The translations under genes were made by a program, and so were the position numbers. Below, piece after piece: positions 1-7,752 of a stretch of 20,267 bases of DNA. The stretch's first letter is position 1, and each line of letters opens with the position of its first letter. This DNA comes from DATJGR01 sp035494855 (GTDB lineage: Bacteria > Pseudomonadota > Gammaproteobacteria > Pseudomonadales > Azotimanducaceae), in contig DATJGR010000258.1 in NCBI GenBank assembly GCA_035494855.1, positions 1 to 20,267 on the forward strand. The letters run 5' to 3'. The notes beneath the pieces were generated by a model that was not told where the DNA came from, ran no database searches, and saw nothing but the letters and a program-made list of their open reading frames with translations.

Positions 1-87
1 AACCTCGAATGCGTCATCCGGGCGAACGGCAACGACGCCGCGCGCTTCACCGGCGAGTACGCCGTGCGCCTGGAACGACCGGACTGA
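1..87 (+). CDS. C-terminal end of an unidentified protein (partial)
   Basis: An open frame enters from the left edge and ends at a TGA at 85-87, giving 28 residues that finish in YAVRLERPD. It keeps the plus-strand orientation and base composition of the following gene, which begins 12 nt further on, so it is probably the end of a real co-transcribed gene. Too little is visible to assign a family, and no motif is recognised. Confidence 0.5.
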   Translation, partial: NLECVIRANGNDAARFTGEYAVRLERPD

Positions 88-99
88 GCCGCACGGCCC

Positions 100-1314
100 A
101 TGGTGCGAGTCGTCAGCTCCGGTACCGTCGACGGCGTCATCGACGCGAAACTCGGCATCGACCGCTCGAACTGGGATCACGCTCCGCACCTCGCGCTGAG
201 CCAGCTGCACATGGACCGGATGATGCCGGTGGTGTACCTCGAGCCCGGCGTGGCGATTCCGTTGCCACGTGCCGCGCGCACGCTCGACGTGAACGCACTC
301 ACGTACGACGATCCACTGACCGGGAAGCCGATAGACGGCGCGACGTTTCTCGAGCGCCGGCTGTTCAACGACGCGCTGCTGGTGATGCATCGCGGGGCAG
401 TGGTGCACGAGTCGTACCGCAACGGTATGACGGCGACCGATCATCACGTGCAGCATTCGACGACGAAATCGCTGACCACGATGCTGCTCGCACAAGCGAT
501 CGACGCCGGGAAGATGGAAGTCGACGCGCCGTTCGATCGCTATGTGCCCGAATTGCGCAACGTGGCCGGCTGGCGCGGCGTGACGCTGCAGCACGTGCTC
601 GACATGTGCCCGGGCCTGCAATACGTAGAAGCGTACGACGACCGGAACAGCGACTACTACTCATATGCCCGCGCCGTCGGCTACTACCCGACGCCTGCCA
701 ACGAGGTAATCGGGGCGCGGCGCTGGCTGGTCGAGAAAATGACGCAGCGAGTGGCCGAACCCGGCACCCGCTTCAACTACGCGTCGCCGCTGACGAACGC
801 GCTGATGATGGCCGTGGAGCAAGCATGTGAGGAGCCCATTCTGCCTTTGCTGGAACGGCAGCTGTTCCAGCGCACCGGCGCGGAGTCGGTCGGCTGGTTC
901 AACACCGACGCGCTGGGTTTTCCAATCGCCGAGGGCCAGCTCAGCCTGACGCTGCGCGATTTCGCGCGCTGGGCGAGCGTGATGATTGATTGCGGCCGCA
1001 ACCTGTCGGGTGAGGCAGTCGTACCCGCGTGGTTCATTGCAGAGACGTGCGCGCACAACGCGGCAGCCCATCGCGCGTTCAATGCCGTCGAACGTTCGCT
1101 GCGGTTTCCGAACGGCCACTACCGCAATCAGTTCTGGGTGATCGAGCCGGAGCGGCAGTTCACGATGCTCGGCATTCACGGTCAGTTCGCGTGGTTCGAT
1201 CTCGAACGCGAGTTGATGATGCTGGGCTACGGTTCGTTTCCGGTACCGACGTCGCCGCTGTTGACGCTCGCGCTGCAGCAACTGTGGCGCCGCGTGGCAG
1301 AAGCAGTCGGCTGA
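100..1314 (+). CDS. Serine hydrolase, class C beta-lactamase / NylB-like family
   Basis: This 404-aa protein belongs to the penicillin-binding/beta-lactamase-fold serine hydrolases, which open amide or ester bonds through an acyl-enzyme. The SxxK motif is S120-T-T-K123, the second motif is Y227-A-S229, and the third motif is H360-G-Q in place of the KTG of true beta-lactamases. The stretch DALLVMHRGAVVHESY before the nucleophile, together with WRGVTLQHVLDMCPGLQY after it, resembles the 6-aminohexanoate-dimer hydrolase (NylB) branch. The first ~80 residues hold no signal peptide, so a cytoplasmic location is inferred. ATG at 100 is taken as the start, 12 nt after the preceding stop, although no clear Shine-Dalgarno is seen. 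The physiological substrate is unknown; an esterase, amidase or lactonase role is equally possible, and beta-lactam resistance is unlikely given the third motif. Confidence 0.88.
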   Translation: MVRVVSSGTVDGVIDAKLGIDRSNWDHAPHLALSQLHMDRMMPVVYLEPGVAIPLPRAARTLDVNALTYDDPLTGKPIDGATFLERRLFNDALLVMHRGAVVHESYRNGMTATDHHVQHSTTKSLTTMLLAQAIDAGKMEVDAPFDRYVPELRNVAGWRGVTLQHVLDMCPGLQYVEAYDDRNSDYYSYARAVGYYPTPANEVIGARRWLVEKMTQRVAEPGTRFNYASPLTNALMMAVEQACEEPILPLLERQLFQRTGAESVGWFNTDALGFPIAEGQLSLTLRDFARWASVMIDCGRNLSGEAVVPAWFIAETCAHNAAAHRAFNAVERSLRFPNGHYRNQFWVIEPERQFTMLGIHGQFAWFDLERELMMLGYGSFPVPTSPLLTLALQQLWRRVAEAVG

Positions 1315-1338
1315 GCCTTCTGACCTGCGTCGAACGCG

Positions 1339-2442
1339 TTACGGCGTTTCGCCGACGACGTGCCAGCGGGCGATACGGTCGCCCGCGGACGAGCCGAGGT
1401 ACACGACGTCGCCCACGCGAAGCGCCACCGAAACGCCGCCGATCGGTGTGCCGCGATGACCGAGTATCGCGAACGGGTCCATCGAACCAGGATCGATCGA
1501 TACCACTTCGAACGCCGCACCGCAGGCGCCTACCGGCACCTCGCGGCAGTGCATCGTTTCGGTCAGCGAGTCGGTGAGTGACGCGGCGAGCAGTTTTCCG
1601 TCGGGACTCCACGTCAGGTTATCGGGCCGTTCGACGTGCGCCCGACCGGTGACTTCGCCGCGCTTCACATCCAGCCTACGCACTTCGTTGCCGAAGAAGC
1701 TCGCGACGTAGAGGAAACCCTCGTCCTGCCCCTTCTGTATTCCGTTGGGAAACGGCATCGCGCTGCCGGGCTCAACCGCAAAGCCTTCCCGCGGCGTAAA
1801 ACGGTAGACCTTGCCGGTGTCGGCGCCGAACACGGAACCGGTGATCGCAGCCCACAGTTGGTGGTTCTTCGGCATCATGTCGGTGGCCCAGAAACCGCCA
1901 TCGCGGCGCGCCACCACGTCGTTGAAAAACGCATGATCCGGCGCCTCGACACAGCCCCGCCAGCGCAATGCCAGACCCTCGTCGCTGCGTTCCACACGAA
2001 GGTACTCGACCGACTCGCGGCCACCGTGGTTGACCACCAGCAACTCTTCGGTACCGTCGGCGCGTCGTTCGATGTCGATGCCGTGCGGCGCGAACTGCTC
2101 GATCCATGGCGGCCGGCAAGCGGGATCGCCCCAGTCGCGCACGTCGTCGAACTCTCCGACCGGAAACAGCACGTCGATCCGGCCGCTACCGGGTTGATAC
2201 GCGGCGATGCTGCCGGCCTGACGCCCATCCGCCTCCGCCATCTGGCTCACCAGCAGCCAGTCGCCGGGCGGTACGCCGACGATGTCTTCGGGATTGCGAA
2301 AGTCGCACACCGGCTCGATGCCATCGGCCGCGTTGCACCCGAGCACCGGCGTGACGGACGACGAACAGGCGGCCAAGCCGAGCGCCAACGACACCGCAAC
2401 GGCGCGAAGCACTCGTCGAGCGTCGAATCGCGCGGCGCTCAC
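1339..2442 (-). CDS. Paraoxonase/SMP-30-like six-bladed propeller lipoprotein
   Basis: This 367-aa protein starts with a charged n-region and a hydrophobic stretch ending in the lipobox L23-A-A-C26, so it should be a lipoprotein exported to the periplasm or outer membrane. The rest matches the calcium-dependent arylesterase/paraoxonase and strictosidine-synthase-like propellers. The pattern APHGIDI around H120 and LLVVNHGGRES at about 134-144 resemble the PON1 region around its active-site His. FFNDVVA (N174-D175), FPNGI (N233) and PDNLTWSPDG (D274-N275) match the calcium-binding Asn/Asp positions of PON-type enzymes. Hydrolysis of lactones or aryl esters is therefore plausible but not proven. 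The start is a GTG lying in a 4-nt GTGA overlap with the stop of the SRPBCC gene, so translation is probably coupled. It is the last gene of the lacZ operon and converges on the serine hydrolase with 24 nt between stops. Confidence 0.85.
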   Translation of the reverse strand: MSAARFDARRVLRAVAVSLALGLAACSSSVTPVLGCNAADGIEPVCDFRNPEDIVGVPPGDWLLVSQMAEADGRQAGSIAAYQPGSGRIDVLFPVGEFDDVRDWGDPACRPPWIEQFAPHGIDIERRADGTEELLVVNHGGRESVEYLRVERSDEGLALRWRGCVEAPDHAFFNDVVARRDGGFWATDMMPKNHQLWAAITGSVFGADTGKVYRFTPREGFAVEPGSAMPFPNGIQKGQDEGFLYVASFFGNEVRRLDVKRGEVTGRAHVERPDNLTWSPDGKLLAASLTDSLTETMHCREVPVGACGAAFEVVSIDPGSMDPFAILGHRGTPIGGVSVALRVGDVVYLGSSAGDRIARWHVVGETP

Positions 2443-3014
2443 GCGTCGGGCTTTTTCGGTTCGGATTTCGGCTTCGCTTCGACCTGCGCTCGCAACGCAT
2501 CGAAATGCGGCCGTGCGTGTTGCAGCAGTTCCGACACCACGCCGGGGCGTCCGAGGCTCTCCGGACTCGCGATGCCGAACAGGTGTTCAGCGAGCAAAGC
2601 GAACGCACTGGTCCAACCATCGTTGTGCTCGTCACGCGCCTTGACGGATTCGAACGTGCCTTGCTGGAACGTCATGCGCGTTGCGCCGCGTTCATCGGCC
2701 AGCTTTACCGAGATGGTCGTTTCGTGTCCGGGTTTGCCGTCGCGCAGCCACGCGTGCGTGAGCATCAGCCGCTGACCCGGCACGAGTTCGCGCACCGTTC
2801 CGAGTTCCACGTGCTGCGTGCCCTCGGGCGCCGTCATGCCTACGCGCCAACTGCCACCCTGACGCGCATCCATTTCGCACGCGAAGACCGTGAACCCTTT
2901 CGGGCCGAACCAGTGACGCATGTGCTCCGGCTGGGTCCAGGCCGCGTAGACGGCCTGCACCGGCGCGTTCAGCAGTACCGTGGTAATGAGAATGCGGTCG
3001 GAATCAGCGGGCAT
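2439..3014 (-). CDS. SRPBCC / AHSA1-domain protein (START-like fold)
   Basis: The 191-aa product carries one START/Bet v 1-type domain of the AHSA1 (activator of Hsp90 ATPase homologue 1-like) family over residues ~8-145. Typical family signatures are visible: the opening strand ILITTVLLNAPVQAVYAAWT, EHMRHWFGP at about 30-38, and the closing helix segment EHNDGWTSAFALLAEHL. The domain forms a hydrophobic ligand cavity. Bacterial members are mostly uncharacterised and occur as stand-alone proteins or polyketide-cyclase-like enzymes. The last ~45 residues are an extra tail ending in a Lys/Pro-rich stretch. There is no signal peptide, so the protein is likely cytoplasmic, unlike its two lipoprotein neighbours. 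ATG at 3014 follows GAAGGAT, a usable ribosome binding site. Its start overlaps the stop of the upstream TonB-like gene by 11 nt and its stop overlaps the next GTG by 4 nt. Confidence 0.87.
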   Translation of the reverse strand: MPADSDRILITTVLLNAPVQAVYAAWTQPEHMRHWFGPKGFTVFACEMDARQGGSWRVGMTAPEGTQHVELGTVRELVPGQRLMLTHAWLRDGKPGHETTISVKLADERGATRMTFQQGTFESVKARDEHNDGWTSAFALLAEHLFGIASPESLGRPGVVSELLQHARPHFDALRAQVEAKPKSEPKKPDA

Positions 3015-3357
3015 ATCCTTCGCTCTCGCCCAGTTTGAAGTTCACGCGGCTCACCAGTTCCTTCACTACCGGTTTGCCGTTGCTGATCGCAGGATGAAAG
3101 CGCCATCCGCGCACCGCCGCAACCGCGGCGTCGTCGAACACCCCCGGCGGATTCGAGTCGATCACGCGCACGTTCGTCACGCTGCCGTCTACCGATACGT
3201 CGTAGGTCACCCGAACATAGCCTTCGACCTTCTTGTCCTGCGCTTCCGCCGGATAGGCCAGCCCACCGGCCGAGAGGATCTCGGGCGGTCGCGAAGACGA
3301 CGCCGCGCATCCCGTCAAGGCAAGCGCGACCCCTATCACCATCGCAATCCGATTCAT
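3004..3357 (-). CDS. Small lipoprotein with a TonB C-terminal-type domain
   Basis: This 117-aa protein begins MNRIAMVIGVALALTGC, a short signal peptide with lipobox L-T-G-C17. Residues ~35-112 match the TonB C-terminal domain: GYVRVTYDVSVDGSVTNVRV, then DDAAVAAVRGWRFHPA and a closing VSRVNFKL strand. In TonB this domain contacts the TonB box of outer-membrane receptors. Here the transmembrane helix that couples to ExbB/ExbD and the Pro-rich spacer are both missing, so a classical energy-transducing role is unlikely. The start ATG at 3357 is well supported: AAAGGAGGAA, near-perfect Shine-Dalgarno, lies just upstream, and the ATG overlaps the dioxygenase stop as ATGA. A much longer reading of the same frame exists but only runs antisense through the dioxygenase gene. 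Confidence 0.85.
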   Translation of the reverse strand: MNRIAMVIGVALALTGCAASSSRPPEILSAGGLAYPAEAQDKKVEGYVRVTYDVSVDGSVTNVRVIDSNPPGVFDDAAVAAVRGWRFHPAISNGKPVVKELVSRVNFKLGESEGYAR

Positions 3358-4160
3358 GCGGCCCTTCCTCCTTTCAAGACTCTGTATTGCCTGTCGGCCG
3401 CGTCGCAGGCGATTGCGTCTTTGCCCTGCGGATAGGCGACGGCGCCATCGGGCGCGTATTGCAGAATGTACGACTTGCGCACCTGCGCCGTGACGTTGGG
3501 CCCGGTCCGGTGCGGCGTCAGGCTCGAAAAGACGACGATCGACCCGGCCTTCACTTCGACCGGAACTGCACCTTCGACGTCTTCGAGGCACTCGAAGCCG
3601 AGCGGCGTCCAGCGATGCTGCAGCGTGCCGAGCCGATGCAGGCGCGGCACCACCCACGGGCAACCGTTGTCGATCGTGGCATCGGTCAACGCGATCCAGC
3701 ACGTCAGATACTGCTGCGGTTCGATGTACGTGTAGCCGTTGTCCTGGTGCCACGGGAATTCTTTGTCCGCTTCCGGCTTCTTGTACACCGACTGATCCCA
3801 ATAGAGCCGCACGTCGGCTCCGATCAGATCGTGACAGAGATCGAGCAGCACGGGATGCCGCGAGAACTCGCGCAATTGCGCCGACTGTGCGACGAGGTGC
3901 GGGCGGAAAGTGATCTCGCCCGCGCGCGCGATGCCGAACCTGCCGTCGTCGCGCGAGCGCAGGAACGCTTCGGTTTTCGCTTCGAGCGGGTCGATCGCAG
4001 CGACCACGGCCGCAACCTCCTGCGCCGTGAACGCATCGCGCACCGCTACGTAGCCCTCGTCGGCATACGCCCGCACCTGCTTTTCGTTCAGCCGGCGGAA
4101 CGGCGGCTCGCTGCAGTGCCACGCGAACCCGGTGTTGCGCGGATGCCGCTCGTAACGCAT
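3354..4160 (-). CDS. Phytanoyl-CoA dioxygenase (PhyH) family Fe(II)/2-oxoglutarate oxygenase
   Basis: A 268-aa non-haem iron oxygenase with the double-stranded beta-helix fold. The iron ligands are visible as the HxD motif H138-Q-D140 in PWHQDNGYTY and the distal H217 in SSLTPHRTGPN. R228 lies 11 residues after H217, the spacing of the 2-oxoglutarate-binding Arg in human PHYH. The enzyme is therefore expected to be active and to hydroxylate a substrate while converting 2-oxoglutarate to succinate; what it hydroxylates cannot be read from sequence. There is no signal peptide. A strong ribosome binding site (GGAAGGAG) sits in the 14-nt gap after the lacZ stop, so it is the second gene of the lacZ operon. 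Length is usual for bacterial PhyH proteins. It is only distantly related to the second PhyH protein at 7745. Confidence 0.9.
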   Translation of the reverse strand: MRYERHPRNTGFAWHCSEPPFRRLNEKQVRAYADEGYVAVRDAFTAQEVAAVVAAIDPLEAKTEAFLRSRDDGRFGIARAGEITFRPHLVAQSAQLREFSRHPVLLDLCHDLIGADVRLYWDQSVYKKPEADKEFPWHQDNGYTYIEPQQYLTCWIALTDATIDNGCPWVVPRLHRLGTLQHRWTPLGFECLEDVEGAVPVEVKAGSIVVFSSLTPHRTGPNVTAQVRKSYILQYAPDGAVAYPQGKDAIACDAADRQYRVLKGGRAA

Positions 4161-4174
4161 CGCTTCTCCTTCCG

Positions 4175-7100
4175 CTAATCAGCGCCGATTGTAAACCGCT
4201 CGCGCGCCAGTTCGTCGGGCTGCCGCTCGGCACATCGATACGCGCGCATCCGCCACGCGAATCGATAGGTACCCGCGCCGATCCGATATTGCGGCAAGGT
4301 ATCGGGACCGCACGCGCCGGTGCCGACACCGCGGTTCAGGTGATCGAGGTGCACGTCTATGTCGTCGCGTCGCGTCAGATCGACCGTGTGTCGGGCAGCG
4401 TAAAGATCGGCGGCCGTGAAATGGCTGACGGAGAACTGCGCCGGTTCATCGGGCTGGAACAGCAGCCCGAGCGTGCCATCCGTCAGCGCCAGCCAGCGGA
4501 CGTCGGTGTGGTTACCGTGCTCCTGAGGGGTCACATACGGCACGTACTCGTCGTCCACCGTAGAGTCGTAACGGCCGAGCGGGTAGCCGAACTGCCGGTC
4601 AGCGTAGTTTTCCTCAGGGCCGCGGCCGTAGTAGTGCAGCTGTTCGAGTCCGCCCTGGAGCCGCAACAGCACACCGAGCCGGGGCAGATCGTCGAACTCG
4701 CGCGGGACCTGCACTTCCTGACGCAACACTATCTCGCCGTTGCCGAGCACCCCCCAACGCTCGCGTTGGCGAATCGTTGCTGCGCCACTGCGCATCTGGT
4801 GGTTTACAGTACGTTCCAGCGTGAATGCACCGCCTTGAAACGGCCTGACTCGCATCTTCGTCACGCGCGAACGCGCGTCGGCCAGGTTCCAGGCCTGCCA
4901 TTTCGCCAGCACTCCGCCCACCCGCGGCGCGAGTCGCACGCCGTCGTTGTCGGTCGGTGCGCGCCAAAAAGAAAGGCACGGCGGCGCAGCCAGCAATGCG
5001 CGCCCGGCGAATGCGGCCTGCGTCAGTTCACCGGTGGCTGCGTCGAATCTCAAGGCGAGGTCGGACGCGGTGACGTCGACGTGCGTTTTCTCGTGCGCAA
5101 CGATCGGCGCGGGCGTCGGCGCGGCACGCCTGCGCGGTGTCGCGCCGCGCCCGAGCGCGAATTCGTCGAAGCCCACCTGATGGCCGGCGTCCGCCCATGC
5201 CTGATCGCGTTTCAGTTCGTAGACGAGTCGCAGCATCAACTCCTGACCGGGTTGCAGATGCGGCGCGCGGAACTTCGGTGTGATGGTCCGGTTCGCGCCG
5301 GGCTCGATCGAAGGCACTGTCAGCAACTGTTCGGCGACCGGTGCGCCATCGACGAGCGCGATCATTCGAACGCGGTACCCGCCGCTATCGACGAAGTTGT
5401 TCCAGTTCGCGATCTCGATCCGCAGCGGCGCGCGTTGCACGAGGCGCGCGCGCAACGGACGGCCTATCCGGTGGTGTTCCCAGATGCCCGGATGCGGCGT
5501 GCGGTCGGGCCACACCACGCCATTGCAGCAGAAGTTCGCGTCGTTCGGAGAGTCGCCGTAGTCGCCGCCGAAACCGTAGTAGGCGCGGCCGTCGGCGTCG
5601 TGTTCCAGGTATCCCTGATCCACCCAGTCCCAGATGAAGCCGCCCTGCAATCCGGGCTGCGACTCGATCAGATCCCAATAATCCTTCAGGCTGCCGTTCG
5701 AATTGCCCATCGCATGCGAGTACTCGCACATGATCAGCGGTTTCCCGCCGCGATAGGTTTTTGCCCAATGCGCCAGTTCGTCGATGGCCGGATACATCGG
5801 CGCGATCACGTCGGACGCGGGAACGTCGAGGTCGCATCGTTCGGCCAACGACTTCTCGAAGGCGCGTCCCTGAAACTGGCCCCACGCGACGAACAGCGAG
5901 CCTTCGTAGTGCAGCGGCCGGCTCGGGTCGTTGGCGCGCGACCAGGCCGCCATCGCGTCGTGCACCGGTCCATACCCGCTCTCGTTTCCGAGCGACCACA
6001 TGATGACGGAGGGATGGTTACGGTCGCGCGACACCATCCTTTGGAACCGGGTCAGGAACGACAGGGTGTAGCGCGGATCGTGCACGAGGCTGCGTAACCG
6101 CGCGTGCGTTTCGATATTCGCCTCGTCCACGACGTACAAACCGAGTTCGTCGCACAGGTCGTAAAAGCGGTGATCGTTCGGATAGTGCGCGGTACGGACG
6201 GCATTGAAGTTGAAGCGCTTCATCAACACGAGATCTTCGCGCATGTCGTCCACCCCGAAGGTCTTGCCGTGCACGGGGTGAAACTCGTGCCGGTTCACGC
6301 CGCGGATGAACACGCGCTCGCCGTTGATGAGGAGCGCCTTGTCGCGCACTTCGATGCGCCGGAAACCGAATCGCTGCGCCACCGCTTCGATCACGACGCC
6401 ATCCGGCGCGACCAGTTCCGCGACGACGCGATAAAGCTGCGGCGTTTCGTGCGTCCACGCGGTGATGCCGCGGATCTCGACCGATGCGCGCACGACGGCG
6501 CCGGTATGAATGGCCGACGACACGCTCGCGGCACGATGCGAATGATGGCGGTACATCTGCACTTCGCCGCCGAGCGGTTTGCGCACCAGCGCGCGTCCGT
6601 TCAGCGTTTCCACCTTGTAGCGCAGCGTCCAGCCGGTTTCGGTAACGCCAGCCGCTTCGCCGTCGATCGAGAGCGTGCCCGCCTTCAGGTCGTCAGCAAG
6701 GCCCGCCGTCAGCCGCAGATCCTGGAGGTAGGTCCGTCCCGTGCAGTACAACTCGATGCTGCGGTGAAAGCCGGGCTGCCACCATTGATCCTGGTCTTCG
6801 ATGTAACTCGCGTCTGACCAGCGGATGACCATGGCGGCCAGCACGTTTTCGCCGCGCCTCAGATGCGGCGTTAGATCGAACTCTGCCGGTAGCCGCGAGT
6901 CTTTCGACAGTCCAACGAAGGCACCGTTCGCGTACACGATCAGCACGCTGTCGGCCGAGCCGACGTGAAGGACCACGCGCCGTTCGCGCCATTGCGCCGG
7001 CAACGTGAACGTTCTCCGGTACAGCCCGGTGGGATTGTGCTCCGGCGCAAGCGGCGGCTCGCACTGGAACGGCATCACCACGTTCGTGTAGTGCGGATGG

Positions 7101-7387
7101 TCGTGGCCCTGCCTCACCCACGTGCCCGGCACGCGGATGTCGACCCAGTTCGAGTCGTCGTGGTCTGCCGCCGCAAAGTCGTCCGGCGCGGCGCGGGGCG
7201 AGTCGACGAGCTTGAAACGCCAGGTTCCGTCGAGCGACATGCGCCACGGCGACGCTTCGCCCTTGCGTGCGGCATCGGCCGACGGATACGACGTCAACGG
7301 CACCCGCATGGGCAGGCGATTCAGCGCAATGCACTCCGGTTGTTCCCACACCGGCACGGCGCCCGCGCGCGTTCCAAAGAGATGCAT
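4175..7387 (-). CDS. lacZ: Beta-galactosidase, glycoside hydrolase family 2 (LacZ type)
   Basis: The 1070-aa protein is co-linear with E. coli LacZ (1024 aa): an N-terminal jelly-roll domain with LNRLPMR and GTWRFKL, a sugar-binding domain with the metal-site region SDASYIEDQDQWWQPG, a TIM barrel from ~350 to ~640, and the C-terminal small-chain domain from ~800 on. In the barrel, E469 in MWSLGNESGYG is the acid/base and E555 in IMCEYSHAMGNS is the nucleophile. E426 and H428 in DEANIETH match the magnesium ligands, and W586 in GFIWDWVDQ matches the platform Trp. It should hydrolyse terminal beta-galactosides with retention. There is no signal peptide, so action is intracellular. The ATG at 7387 has only a weak upstream site (AGGCTGG). 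It is the first gene of the five-gene minus-strand operon. No permease, LacI regulator or galactose-catabolic gene is nearby, so lactose may not be the natural substrate. Confidence 0.97.
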   Translation of the reverse strand: MHLFGTRAGAVPVWEQPECIALNRLPMRVPLTSYPSADAARKGEASPWRMSLDGTWRFKLVDSPRAAPDDFAAADHDDSNWVDIRVPGTWVRQGHDHPHYTNVVMPFQCEPPLAPEHNPTGLYRRTFTLPAQWRERRVVLHVGSADSVLIVYANGAFVGLSKDSRLPAEFDLTPHLRRGENVLAAMVIRWSDASYIEDQDQWWQPGFHRSIELYCTGRTYLQDLRLTAGLADDLKAGTLSIDGEAAGVTETGWTLRYKVETLNGRALVRKPLGGEVQMYRHHSHRAASVSSAIHTGAVVRASVEIRGITAWTHETPQLYRVVAELVAPDGVVIEAVAQRFGFRRIEVRDKALLINGERVFIRGVNRHEFHPVHGKTFGVDDMREDLVLMKRFNFNAVRTAHYPNDHRFYDLCDELGLYVVDEANIETHARLRSLVHDPRYTLSFLTRFQRMVSRDRNHPSVIMWSLGNESGYGPVHDAMAAWSRANDPSRPLHYEGSLFVAWGQFQGRAFEKSLAERCDLDVPASDVIAPMYPAIDELAHWAKTYRGGKPLIMCEYSHAMGNSNGSLKDYWDLIESQPGLQGGFIWDWVDQGYLEHDADGRAYYGFGGDYGDSPNDANFCCNGVVWPDRTPHPGIWEHHRIGRPLRARLVQRAPLRIEIANWNNFVDSGGYRVRMIALVDGAPVAEQLLTVPSIEPGANRTITPKFRAPHLQPGQELMLRLVYELKRDQAWADAGHQVGFDEFALGRGATPRRRAAPTPAPIVAHEKTHVDVTASDLALRFDAATGELTQAAFAGRALLAAPPCLSFWRAPTDNDGVRLAPRVGGVLAKWQAWNLADARSRVTKMRVRPFQGGAFTLERTVNHQMRSGAATIRQRERWGVLGNGEIVLRQEVQVPREFDDLPRLGVLLRLQGGLEQLHYYGRGPEENYADRQFGYPLGRYDSTVDDEYVPYVTPQEHGNHTDVRWLALTDGTLGLLFQPDEPAQFSVSHFTAADLYAARHTVDLTRRDDIDVHLDHLNRGVGTGACGPDTLPQYRIGAGTYRFAWRMRAYRCAERQPDELARERFTIGAD

Positions 7388-7476
7388 TCGGCCAGCCTGT
7401 TTCGAAAGACGCGTAGCGTGACGGCGGCCGCGTGGCGATGCAACGACCCGAGGCTTTCGTTATCCTTCGCGGCCTC
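7388..7476. promoter_or_regulatory. Divergent intergenic region between lacZ and the 7477 gene
   Basis: These 89 nt separate two operons that diverge, so both promoters and any shared operator should lie here or just inside the genes. On the plus strand, TATCCT at 7461-7466 is a four-out-of-six match to a -10 box with a poor -35 (ATGCAA at 7438-7443). If used, it would give a nearly leaderless transcript for the gene at 7477. I see no convincing sigma-70 pair for lacZ and no clear operator palindrome. Confidence 0.35.
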
Positions 7477-7752
7477 ATGAAACGTCAGAAAGTACTCGTG
7501 CTCTATCTCGCCGACTCAGCCCTCGACTCCAACGTGATTGCGTGGGCGCAGTACGACGGCACGGCGAAATCGGAGCACATGGCCGGCGACGCGGAAGAAC
7601 CGCCGTATGCGAGCGGTCTCGCCGCGTTGCGCGACGGCTGGCGGCTGTTGCAGATCGCACCGCTGCAGGCGCACGCGCCCGGATCGGAGTTCACCACGTC
7701 GTATCTGAAGTACGAATGTCTGTTCGAACAATGGGTGGACGTCGATGGCTGA
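7477..7752 (+). CDS. Conserved-looking small protein of unknown function (91 aa)
   Basis: The product begins MKRQKVLVLYLADSALDSNV and ends YLKYECLFEQWVDVDG. I do not recognise a family. It is soluble, with no signal peptide or membrane segment. The start looks like a beta-strand (VLVLYL) followed by polar and aromatic-rich stretches (DGWRLLQIAPLQ, TTSYLKYECLFEQW), consistent with a compact alpha/beta fold. ATG at 7477 is preferred because the protein then opens directly with the strand; an upstream in-frame GTG at 7432 would add 15 residues, and neither has a good ribosome binding site. It is the first gene of the plus-strand operon, and its stop overlaps the start of the second PhyH gene by 8 nt, so the two are probably translationally coupled and may work together. 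Confidence 0.75.
   Translation: MKRQKVLVLYLADSALDSNVIAWAQYDGTAKSEHMAGDAEEPPYASGLAALRDGWRLLQIAPLQAHAPGSEFTTSYLKYECLFEQWVDVDG

Noticed and set aside
3358..4329. Long extension of the TonB-fold lipoprotein frame
   Set aside because: It overlaps the PhyH gene entirely, while a perfect ribosome binding site, a lipobox and an ATGA overlap mark the start at 3357.
4289..6097. Long open frame of 602 codons on the strand opposite lacZ
   Set aside because: It is fully antisense to a clear GH2 enzyme, shows no domain, and is expected in GC-rich genes with few stop codons.
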